Positions 1 to 7,223 of a DNA stretch of 64,000 nucleotides are shown here, one piece after another. A program made the translations under genes and the position numbers. The stretch's first letter is position 1, and every line of letters begins with the position of its first letter. The notes below the pieces were generated by a model. The model worked only from the letters and a program-made list of their open reading frames with translations. It ran no database searches and had not been told where the DNA came from. The stretch is from Desulfobacter curvatus DSM 3379. GTDB taxonomy: Bacteria > Desulfobacterota > Desulfobacteria > Desulfobacterales > Desulfobacteraceae. Location of the stretch: assembly GCF_000373985.1 (NCBI RefSeq), contig NZ_KB892901.1:674-64673 (forward strand), written 5' to 3'.

Positions 1-180
1 TGTCCGCTAGGACATGGGGGTTATATAAAAAAAAATGGCGAAAAGGCCAGCGTAAATTTATCACTGGTTGTCGATGAAATCATAGAAAATCTCAGGATAA
101 AAGACTTGGTTTTTATAGAAAAAGGAATTGGCTCAAACATTGGATATTGCATTATACCCAAAAAAAATGGGCCAACCTGA
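1..180 (+). CDS. C-terminal fragment of an unknown protein, truncated by the window edge
   Basis: An open frame runs from base 1 to a TGA at 178-180 and encodes 59 residues beginning CPLGHGGYIKK and ending IPKKNGPT. The start lies outside the window. I recognise no domain. The fragment is lysine- and isoleucine-rich and more AT-rich than the genes after 4 kb, as is the whole left edge. It could be the real end of a gene or a remnant left by the neighbouring insertion sequence. Confidence 0.45.
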   Translation, partial: CPLGHGGYIKKNGEKASVNLSLVVDEIIENLRIKDLVFIEKGIGSNIGYCIIPKKNGPT

Positions 181-288
181 CGCCATCACACCTATCCCGA
201 ATAATTCATAAAAAAAGAGGTAAAATCTTTTAAAATAGTTTATAATTCAGTTGGTTAAACTAATTATAAAGAGAATTTTGCCCTAACA

Positions 289-528
289 AAATGTACCACG
301 AATCACATAGAATTCACAAGATGTAACGGGCCTAAAATTCAAGCAAATTTTAATAGCGGAGAAATTACTTCTGATGCCGGTGTTCTGCTTTTGAAGCAAG
401 CCGATAGAATGATCGGTTTGACAAAACGCATCTCGATTAATGTTTTTTTGGAAAAACGCGGGCTAATAAGCACAGTAGCTCGATCGACACGAACCCAGGC
501 GGTTCCTCCGATTATTGTGATATTTTGA
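289..528 (+). pseudogene. IS1380-family transposase, N-terminal remnant
   Basis: The frame starting at AAA 289 reads about 80 residues to a TGA at 526-528. It contains ANFNSGEITSDAGVLLLKQA followed by DRMIGLTKRI. This matches the conserved N-terminal block of IS1380-group DDE transposases, in which an F-x-G-G-x-I-T-S-D-x-G-x-L-L-L core precedes an acidic residue and a GLT segment. Only this block is present: the DDE core (about 350 residues) is missing and no terminal inverted repeats were seen. The reading frame is open back past 289, so the original start is unclear. This is a dead end-fragment of an insertion sequence next to a frameshifted gene, consistent with a rearranged edge. Confidence 0.7.
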
Positions 529-570
529 GCAACCTTAACCATAGATATAATTAACAATTCTGAGGTTTAA

Positions 571-1711
571 ATGAAAAAGGTATTAACAGCAGTGTTTACC
601 ATTTTCTGTGCAATGATCATTCTCGCCACCGTCCAAACAGCCATTGCAGCCACATTTGAAAATGGGAAAATAGAGGTTTACATCAGCACCCACAAAGACC
701 TGTCCCAAGAGAATTACGTACTTGAAACAGAGATTATCCGTTTTATTGACGAATCGAAGGTATCCCTTAATATTGCCGTTCAGGAACTAAGATCTGGAAA
801 AATATATTCCGGCAACCCGATCAAAGAAGCAGTCCAAAGGGCGGCGGCCAGAGGTGTCAAAGTTAATTTGATCCTTGAAAAGAGTTATTTAAAACCGGAC
901 ACGGATAATCAAAAGACATTCGATGAATTTCAAGCAGCCGACAATATCCAAGTCAAAGCCGACGGCAATCCGGCTATTTTTCATGACAAATTCATTGTTC
1001 GGGACTACGACGAACCCGGCGCCGCTCTTTTAACCGGTTCCACAAACTTTACTGATACCGGAACAAGGCGCAACTATAACCACATCATCATTTTGCATTT
1101 TCCAAATACAAATCAAAAAAATTATGGCTTGCTCCGGGCTTATCGGGATGAATTTAACGAATTGTGGAATGGGATTTTTGGCAATAAGAATGATGGTCAG
1201 ATGGGATCATTTCAGATAGGTAACACCAGGTTTAAAGTTCTTTTTTCACCAGACAATGACCCTGATGATTATTTGTTGGAAACCGTCGTTGGCGCCAAAG
1301 AGACTCTTGATATCATGATGTTTACCTTTGGACCCGGATGGATCCAATTCTCCACTGATGGCTGGCGTGGTCAATCGTTTCCAGGCAGTCAAATATGTCA
1401 ATCGTCGCCAAACGAACGAACCCAAAATAAAAGTTCGGGTGGGAATGGAGCGTTCACAGTGTAGATACTGGTCCGCTTATCAAACATTTAAAAAGTTGGG
1501 GATACCCGTTAAGGTCGAAAATACATCTGCAAAACTACATCATAAAGTTGGCATTATTGATAACAAGACGACCATTTTGGGATCATACAACTGGACACTA
1601 TCGGCTGACATTAAAAATGATGAGAATGTTTTAATCGTTAATAATCCGGAGATCGCTGGATTGTTTACGGATGCATTCAATGAACTATGGGAAATTGTTT
1701 TAACGGAATGA
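571..1711 (+). pseudogene. Secreted phospholipase D-like protein (two HKD motifs), frameshifted
   Basis: The start ATG at 571 follows GAGG with good spacing and opens a signal peptide (about residues 1-26, ending AIAA). Motif 1 is HDKFIVRDYDEPGAALLTGS, the HxK...GS signature of PLD-superfamily hydrolases. Frame 1 then runs into unrelated sequence and stops at 1464. The second signature, HHKVGIIDNKTTILGSYNWT, lies in frame 2, open from about 1328 to the TGA at 1709-1711. Joining the frames at the TTT of 1327-1329 gives a continuous protein of about 380 residues with both HKD half-sites, so a single-base indel near 1330 is the simplest explanation. Bacterial secreted PLD-like proteins are nucleases or lipases; the substrate here is unknown. 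Real inactivation and sequencing error cannot be told apart. Confidence 0.8.
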
Positions 1712-1731
1712 TGATAATCACATTATTATTT

Positions 1732-2436
1732 TCATCCTGGCTCTCCTTCCGGTTTGACGGCGATCCATACCACATGCCGGCCGCCCCTGCCCGGGGCAAC
1801 GGCGCTGACCGAGACAGCCCTTGCCTTGAATCCGCAGTTGGCGAGGCGGCGGGTAAAGACGGGATCGTCCCCGGCGGACCAGATGCCGAGGACACCGCCC
1901 GGGGTCAAGGCTCTGAGGGCGGCTTTCAGTCCGTTTTTGGCATAAAGGCGGTTATTGGCGTCCTGGGTCAGCCCTGCAGGACCGTTGTCCACATCCAGGA
2001 GAATGGCGTCAAAAGCGTCTGCCTGCCGATGGACTGTCGCCCCGACATCCGAAGTGTCCACCCTCACCCTGGGATCATTCAAGGGCATTCCGGCCAAGTG
2101 TCCGAAGACCGACCTGTTCCAAGCGATTACCTCCGGGATCAGTTCAGCCACAAGAATCCTTGCATCCGAAGGCGCCAGCGCCAGGGTTCTGGCCAGGGTA
2201 TAGCCCATGCCCAGGCCGCCCACCAGGATACGCAATCCCGATCCCTGCCCTACCGTTTTCTGCCCCATATGCTCAAAGGCCAGGTTGGCCAGGGCCTCTT
2301 CTGACCCGTGCATCCGGCTGTTCATCAGTTCTGTTCCGCCGGTGCGGATGGAAAACTCCTCGCCCCGCCTCCGGAGAATCAATTCATTTTTCCGGCCCGG
2401 CACCGTTGCCCGGTCGATTTCTTCCCAAGGGATCAT
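1732..2436 (-). CDS. Spermidine synthase-like SAM-dependent methyltransferase
   Basis: 234 residues. The start ATG at 2436 is preceded by AAGGA seven bases upstream. The Rossmann methyltransferase motif I is ILVGGLGMGYTL (about residue 90). It is followed by an acidic strand end (VAELIPEV) and by DAFDAILLDVDNGP, the typical spermidine synthase-like DxxxxDxxxGP region. Proteins of this size in proteobacteria are usually annotated spermine/spermidine synthase family, but they often lack the N-terminal beta-barrel domain and the polyamine pocket, as here. Methyl or aminopropyl transfer to a small molecule is therefore likely, with unknown substrate. It is convergent with the PLD pseudogene, only 20 bases away. 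Confidence 0.75.
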   Translation of the reverse strand: MIPWEEIDRATVPGRKNELILRRRGEEFSIRTGGTELMNSRMHGSEEALANLAFEHMGQKTVGQGSGLRILVGGLGMGYTLARTLALAPSDARILVAELIPEVIAWNRSVFGHLAGMPLNDPRVRVDTSDVGATVHRQADAFDAILLDVDNGPAGLTQDANNRLYAKNGLKAALRALTPGGVLGIWSAGDDPVFTRRLANCGFKARAVSVSAVAPGRGGRHVVWIAVKPEGEPG

Positions 2437-2590
2437 TCATAGTCCTTTATTGTTTCTGTAAACCGAAGGTACCCCTCCGTTAGCCCGATTTGCCTCCGGC
2501 CTTCCTGCCCAATGTTTTTACAGTCAACCGATACGACCAGGTTTGAGCTTATGCCTGGCCCCCGGCTTCCTTGGGGAGTAAAGCGTTTAT

Positions 2591-2685
2591 GGTGCCGGCA
2601 CCGCCCGAGGATGTTGTAACCGGCTGCAGCCGGTCTCGCTGGACTTTCAGTCCGCGAGGTCAATCACACCGTCTTCAAGACGGTG
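2591..2685. repeat. Cluster of four strong palindromes/hairpins
   Basis: Four inverted repeats lie nearly end to end: GGTGCCGGCACC (2591-2602, perfect), ACCGGCTGCAGCCGGT (2619-2634, perfect), a 24-base hairpin at 2635-2658 with arms CTCGC/GCGAG and GGACT/AGTCC around a TTC loop, and CACCGTCTTCAAGACGGTG (2667-2685, nine-base arms). On the minus strand they begin nine bases after the DUF2293 stop codon. They could be a REP/PATE-like element, the end of a decayed IS200/IS605-type element, or a structured transcript tail. None has a T-run after it, so a simple intrinsic terminator is unlikely. The rest of the gap to 2436 holds no supported gene. Confidence 0.6.
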
Positions 2686-2694
2686 GTTGTTTAG

Positions 2695-3282
2695 TTATCT
2701 CGGAAAACGTGCCTCTCGTCGCTTTCCCTTTACACGTGAAATTTTCATTGAATCATATGCAGTGGTTTTATGTCGCATCCATGCAATTACAGCTGCTTCA
2801 GCTCTTTTATTAATAGGAATACGCTGGGTTCTTGCAACGGTTCCGCTGCCCACAGGAGTTGCGTGGGTGGTTATGATTTTTCCAAGGCGTCGTGCCTCTT
2901 TTTCATACCGGGGATGGAAATTCAAAAACTTGATGACCTCATCATTAAATTCCTGTGTATAGGCGGTTTGCTTGGCCTGTCTTCGTGCCAGTTCCCGCTT
3001 CCGCTCATTAGCATAGGCCGGTGTTGACCTCTTAGCAGCCACTTCCTGTTTTGCGACCAGGATATTATCTGCGGGAGCCCATATACCTTTTGAAATCATC
3101 CGTCTGCGGTATTTTACCTGGACCACCCATACGGGGCTCTTTGATTTTACTCGCCTCGTAACCGCGGCATCCCCTGCGGGCAAAAAAGCCCACCCTTCAG
3201 GCGGTGTCAGTTTTTCCCCTGATTCAGAATATAGTGTTCCTTCTGTAGGCCCAGGAGAAACACTTAAATGCTGATGTACCAT
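2695..3282 (-). CDS. DUF2293 domain protein, probably C-terminally truncated
   Basis: 195 residues. The C-terminal half carries the DUF2293 signature, with ITTHATPVGSGTVARTQRIP followed by KRAEAAVIAWMRHKTTAYDS. The function of this family is unknown to me. The N-terminal half has a WVVQVKYRRR segment and many basic residues. Family members as I remember them continue for some 20-30 residues after the KGKRREVR-like segment; here the protein ends abruptly after RREARFPR, just before the palindrome cluster, which suggests loss of the C-terminus at a rearrangement junction. The gene follows the HU-like gene by 17 bases on the same strand, so the two are probably cotranscribed. Confidence 0.65.
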   Translation of the reverse strand: MVHQHLSVSPGPTEGTLYSESGEKLTPPEGWAFLPAGDAAVTRRVKSKSPVWVVQVKYRRRMISKGIWAPADNILVAKQEVAAKRSTPAYANERKRELARRQAKQTAYTQEFNDEVIKFLNFHPRYEKEARRLGKIITTHATPVGSGTVARTQRIPINKRAEAAVIAWMRHKTTAYDSMKISRVKGKRREARFPR

Positions 3283-3299
3283 TCACTGGGCCTTAATAA

Positions 3300-3608
3300 T
3301 CATTTAAGTTTATGAGAAGACCGTTTTGAATTGGGATAATCGACCCTCTCCTTCAATTCTTTTCCTGGCTTGAAGAAAGGGAGCCTTTTTCCGGGAACCT
3401 TAACTTTTTTCCCAGTCTTGGGATTTCTGCCAGTGTAGCCGTCGTATTCTTTGATGAAAAAAGAACACAGTCCCCGAATCTCAATCCGGTCACCTTTAAC
3501 CATAGTCTCAGTGAGGCTATCGAAAAACAGCTTCACCATGTCTGTGGATTCCTGTTTGGTCAGCCCTGTTCTATCTTTGATTGCCTGAATTAGTTCAAGC
3601 TTGTTCAT
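3300..3608 (-). CDS. HU/IHF-family DNA-binding protein
   Basis: About 102 residues from MNKLELIQ. The family core is clear: an N-terminal helical dimerisation region (LTKQESTDMVKLFFDSL), then GDRIEIRGLCSFFIKEYDGY, and the DNA-clasping arm GRNPKTGKKVKVPGKRLPFF, in which the usual RNP motif of the arm is present. Three ATGs are clustered (3626, 3614, 3608). GGAG lies eight bases before the ATG at 3608, which is why that start is chosen. The basic, Ser/Lys-rich tail (SSHKLK) extends past the usual HU end. It bends DNA and acts in the nucleoid. A DUF2293 gene follows in the same transcript. Confidence 0.88.
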   Translation of the reverse strand: MNKLELIQAIKDRTGLTKQESTDMVKLFFDSLTETMVKGDRIEIRGLCSFFIKEYDGYTGRNPKTGKKVKVPGKRLPFFKPGKELKERVDYPNSKRSSHKLK

Positions 3609-3626
3609 ACTCATTGCTCCCGTCAT

Positions 3627-4053
3627 TATTTTTAGCGGGCCACATGTTTAGCTGGTTCTTTGAATTTTATCAAGTGGCAAAATTCAGCAACCAATTGAAA
3701 TACAATTATATATAAAATTTGGATTTTATTTTACAAGATTTCGAAGGACATTGGAGAAGGGCCAAGCCCAACAATAGAAACGCCAGTGGCCATGATTTTT
3801 TTCGGAACAATAGCGACTGGTCATAGACAAAGGGCTCGCTCATTACCCAAATCAAAAACTCTGAAAAACAAGTAATATCAAAGTGTTGAATGTTAATAAT
3901 AGTCTTGGTTCTGAATACAACATTGGGGATATGTCGATATTGATGTAGTCCTCAGTAAAAAGGTGCTGTCCTGTACTTATCAAAAGTATTTAAACGTCTC
4001 CAATTTTTATAGTGAATTGGTTATCTTAACAAAATTTTACTTGGATCGATGCT
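3627..4053. other. AT-rich intergenic region without a supported gene
   Basis: 427 bases separate the divergent HU-like gene and the 730-codon gene. Short frames are interrupted by stops, and no tRNA, hairpin terminator or clear -35/-10 pair was found. It presumably carries the promoters of both divergent genes. A decayed coding fragment cannot be excluded for 3741-3870. Confidence 0.4.
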
Positions 4054-6246
4054 GTGTCTAATCCAATGCTAACTTGGTTGGGATATAGAAATCTGGTGCT
4101 TATAACACTATTAAAGGATCATATTAAAGTACCGGTGCATATTAACCCTGAAAATGGCGGTTCAACCGTCCGGATTTGTAATGAGTACCCCTATGAGAAT
4201 TCATGGTACAGGTTTTTCCGTCTGGTGGGCGTTGCTTTAGTTACGGCCCTTTTAACCTTTGCAGCGGCAGGCTGTAAAAAACAGACAAACGATATCACAG
4301 CCCAGGATATAGAGGTGATCCGGGTGGAACGCAGACAGGCTACCATTGCCTGGACCACCGTTGACGCCTTTCAAGGAGAGGTATTTTATCGCACAGCTGC
4401 CGGCAACAACGCTGTAAAAGCGGTCAAAGAGGCTTTGTCCGGATCATTTCACCACCAGGTTGAGCTTACCAATCTGAAACCGGGAACACGATATACCTAC
4501 TGGATAGACACCCCCGATAAACGATACCAGTTCCAGACCCGACCGGAAGCCAACACCCCTTTTTCATTTATCCTGGGAGCCAAGGGTGATTCTGAAACGA
4601 TCCGGGCCATGGTAATGAATGAGGTACCGGACTTCATTATTGACGCAGGCCCTGTCTCTGAAAAGGGCATTGATCCCTTCCACCTGGTCCGGCCCTATGT
4701 ACCCATATTTGATCATTTCGGTCCTAAACCCAAATTCCAGGGCGGGGGCAAACGGCCCCAGCCTGATTTTTGGTGTCTGGATTGGGGGGAACTGCATCTG
4801 TGGATTTCCAATTCCTCTGATTTTGACCGCCGGTCTTTGCCGGAATTTAATAAAGCAGGTCTCCAGGGGCTGGTTCTGGCAAGGGGTATGGCGGGTCTTG
4901 ATGCGGAGCCGGCACTTGTGCCCCAATCTCTTTTGCACAACACCCTTGTCCGCCACAACCGGCAGCAAACGAGTCGGCCCGTGGTGTTTGTGCTGGTGAA
5001 AAGTATCGGAACCTGGCATAAAACCGCGGATGATATCACCTATATCGGTCTTCCCATGGGTACAGAGCAGATGCCCGGTGTCCGTATCGACGTGGGCCGG
5101 TACCAGGCGGATGCCGTGCTGTTGGATACACATCAAAAAATTGTGCTCAAAGCCCCTCCCCTGGAAGGCCGGATCTCCTGTGACGACTGTAGAAAATTGG
5201 CAGATCAAGGCGCCTATAATGCGGCCATAAAGGCGTATCAAACCTTTATTCAAAACCACGATGCCGGCCATTTCCAAATTGATGATGCCTATTTCGCCAC
5301 AGCCAGGCTCTATGATGAAAAGCTGTTTGATTACCCATCCGCCATTCAATGGTATCAAGCCCTGATCCAAAAAGAGCCGAACAGCGGTTTGACGCCTTTG
5401 GCCCGGCAGCGGGTTAAATTCTTACAACACCGATCAGATTTTGACTATGAGCCCCTGGCCCGGTTTGAAAAGATCAAAACCACCCAGCCGATCGGCACCG
5501 ATTCGACAACAAAGACCCTTGTTCAACACCTGGAACAGGCCCGGGCCATCGTGGATCAATACCCCACGGCTGTAGTGGCCCCGGCCGTTTTACACTGGCT
5601 GGGCATGGCGTACCGTGAAATTGATATTGACCGTGCCGTGGCAGCATTCGAACGTTTAAGCAAAAATTACCCGCACAGTGAAGAAGCGGACACTGCGGCC
5701 CTTGATATCGGTGATACCTATTATGATGCCGAGATCTATGATCCGGCAATCCAGGCCTATGAAAAGGCCCTGACCCGGCACCCAGGGATGCCCGGCATGT
5801 CCCAGGCCATTGATGCGAAAATCCAGCGAAGCAAACGCAATATCCGGCGGAAAACTTTCGGCAGGGCAACCCTCGCCTTGGTCTGCCTGATACCGCTGTT
5901 CATTGTGCTGATACCCCCCAAAGGGGTCTATTTTGGAGCGGTCCGTCGAGCGGTCTGGGCGCTTCCCATTATTTTTGGGGTCAATTTTTTGGGGGCCTGG
6001 GTGATCCATGAACAATTTATCTCCACCCTGCAGATGGTTGAACTGGCGTTTGGATTATCTATAGCGGCGGTATGGGGCGGCGCTGCCGGGGGCGCATTGA
6101 TGGCCAAGATCGAAACCCCTGGTGTGGGTGCCGCTGTCATACGTACCCTGACCGGCCTTACAGCAGGGCTGACAGTATTTATCAGCGCAAGTTACCTGGC
6201 CGTATACATGGTGTATGAGCATTATTTAATTGTTATCAATATGTAA
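4054..6246 (+). CDS. Lipoprotein-like fusion: inactive-looking phosphoesterase domain, TPRs and four membrane segments
   Basis: 730 residues if the GTG at 4054 is used; the start is uncertain because no Shine-Dalgarno sequence was found. A hydrophobic stretch ending FAAAGC (residues 69-74) looks like a lipobox, so the true start may lie nearer residue 50. Residues 80-165 resemble the fibronectin-like N-domain of purple acid phosphatases. Residues 168-365 follow the metallophosphoesterase pattern of the gene at 7224 (FSFILGAKGDS, DFIIDAGPVSEKG, CLDWGELHLWISNSSDFD), but the metal-binding GD, GDxxD and GNH/E residues are replaced, so it is probably a pseudoenzyme. Tetratricopeptide-like repeats span about 380-605, and four hydrophobic helices fill 610-730. 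It opens the plus-strand accessory run and ends 13 bases before the first GYNPNSSS gene. Confidence 0.72.
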   Translation: MSNPMLTWLGYRNLVLITLLKDHIKVPVHINPENGGSTVRICNEYPYENSWYRFFRLVGVALVTALLTFAAAGCKKQTNDITAQDIEVIRVERRQATIAWTTVDAFQGEVFYRTAAGNNAVKAVKEALSGSFHHQVELTNLKPGTRYTYWIDTPDKRYQFQTRPEANTPFSFILGAKGDSETIRAMVMNEVPDFIIDAGPVSEKGIDPFHLVRPYVPIFDHFGPKPKFQGGGKRPQPDFWCLDWGELHLWISNSSDFDRRSLPEFNKAGLQGLVLARGMAGLDAEPALVPQSLLHNTLVRHNRQQTSRPVVFVLVKSIGTWHKTADDITYIGLPMGTEQMPGVRIDVGRYQADAVLLDTHQKIVLKAPPLEGRISCDDCRKLADQGAYNAAIKAYQTFIQNHDAGHFQIDDAYFATARLYDEKLFDYPSAIQWYQALIQKEPNSGLTPLARQRVKFLQHRSDFDYEPLARFEKIKTTQPIGTDSTTKTLVQHLEQARAIVDQYPTAVVAPAVLHWLGMAYREIDIDRAVAAFERLSKNYPHSEEADTAALDIGDTYYDAEIYDPAIQAYEKALTRHPGMPGMSQAIDAKIQRSKRNIRRKTFGRATLALVCLIPLFIVLIPPKGVYFGAVRRAVWALPIIFGVNFLGAWVIHEQFISTLQMVELAFGLSIAAVWGGAAGGALMAKIETPGVGAAVIRTLTGLTAGLTVFISASYLAVYMVYEHYLIVINM

Positions 6247-6259
6247 GGAAAAAATAGTT

Positions 6260-6562
6260 GTGACACGTTGTAAACGGCTCGACCGAAAAAGAATTGATTC
6301 AGGCCCGCTGCGTCAAAATAATCCGACCCGGGATACATCTGTCGGCAATGCCCCTGTCCGGGGAAAACTGCTGGCCGTTAAACAGGGGTATAATCCAAAC
6401 TCCAGTTCTGTGGGCTCCCAGATATCCTTGTTTCTGGCCTTTACCATGGCCTCGGGGGGGATGACTGTGGCGGTTTTAATGCTGCTCAATACATTTGATA
6501 AACGTTTACGCAAAACGTTTAAAGAGAAAGACCGATGTGTGAAAGACCAGGGAATGGAATGA
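6260..6562 (+). CDS. Small membrane protein with GYNPNSSS motif (copy A1)
   Basis: About 100 residues. The GTG at 6260 is preferred because AAGGA lies ten bases upstream. After a basic N-terminus comes GKLLAVKQGYNPNSSSVGS, followed at once by a hydrophobic helix and a basic tail (KRLRKTFKEKDR). The same block, KG-x-I-L-x-V-K-x-GYNPNSSS-x-GS, occurs in two other small proteins in this window (9548 and 31237), always directly before the helix. I do not recognise the family. The basic flanks suggest that the motif is cytoplasmic or at the inner membrane face. Its stop overlaps the start of the TlpA-like gene (ATGA at 6559). A structural role or a substrate role for the nearby radical SAM enzyme are both possible. 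Confidence 0.75.
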   Translation: MTRCKRLDRKRIDSGPLRQNNPTRDTSVGNAPVRGKLLAVKQGYNPNSSSVGSQISLFLAFTMASGGMTVAVLMLLNTFDKRLRKTFKEKDRCVKDQGME

Positions 6563-7152
6563 ACGGCATCTCTATCATGAAGCCCCAGTGGAGTAAAGAC
6601 AGTACGATGAACAGCGGTAGTTGCTTAAAAGGTGTTGGACCTTGGGGTGTTCTTCCGGTCTGCATTATGTTTTTTCTTTTTTTTACCGGGTGTGCAGGAA
6701 ATAAACCTTTGGCCCAGGGGGATATCCTGCCCGCTTTTATGCTTCAGACCATTGATCATACCCGATTTTATGCCAACCGGCAAAAGGGGCATGTGACGGT
6801 CCTGGTGTTCTGGGCCACCTGGTGCAACTACTGCAAACAGGAGCTGATTGAAATAAAAAAATTACCGGCTCAGTTTGCCCCGGGCCGGGTGATGGTGGCC
6901 GGAATCTGTACCGATCCTGAAAACGCAGAGCAAATCAGACAGGTGGTCCAGGGATTCCATATTAATTTTCCCATGCTTCTGGATGAGGGGGCCCGGCTGT
7001 TCAAAAGGCTTGGGCTCAACGCCTACCCCACCACGGTGGCCGTTGATCCGGACGGCCGGGTTATCATGATTGCCAAAGGATTTAGCGAGACCGTTTACCA
7101 TCAGATGATGTCAAAAATCACACTGGCCCTTGAAGCGGACAATAAAGGATAA
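6559..7152 (+). CDS. TlpA-like thioredoxin-fold lipoprotein
   Basis: About 197 residues from ATG 6559, which overlaps the previous stop (ATGA) and has AGGGA upstream; ATG 6535 is an alternative. A hydrophobic helix ends at FFTGC (Cys45), a lipobox-like site, placing the protein in the periplasm on a lipid anchor. The TlpA/ResA-type thioredoxin fold is shown by FWATWCNYC (CxxC at 89-92), a central PMLLDEG strand, and the cis-proline LNAYPTTVAVDPDGR. Such proteins pass electrons to periplasmic disulfides or to cytochrome c maturation. Here it lies just before a gene that fuses a second thioredoxin-like CxxC to a CcdA-type membrane domain, its likely electron donor. Confidence 0.85.
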   Translation: MNGISIMKPQWSKDSTMNSGSCLKGVGPWGVLPVCIMFFLFFTGCAGNKPLAQGDILPAFMLQTIDHTRFYANRQKGHVTVLVFWATWCNYCKQELIEIKKLPAQFAPGRVMVAGICTDPENAEQIRQVVQGFHINFPMLLDEGARLFKRLGLNAYPTTVAVDPDGRVIMIAKGFSETVYHQMMSKITLALEADNKG

Positions 7153-7223
7153 ACCACATTTTGTATCGAACCATTTCCCGATCATTTTCTGCCCGGCAAA
7201 ACCATCTGCAGTATTTTAGGGCC

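Noticed and set aside
2433..2663. 76-codon minus-strand frame between the methyltransferase and DUF2293 genes
   Set aside because: It runs through the palindrome cluster, has no ribosome site and no recognisable protein features.
2664..2688. Selenocysteine tRNA-like anticodon arm (ACCGT-CTTCAAG-ACGGT, anticodon position TCA)
   Set aside because: No T arm, D arm or acceptor stem can be built around it; it is one of four neighbouring palindromes.
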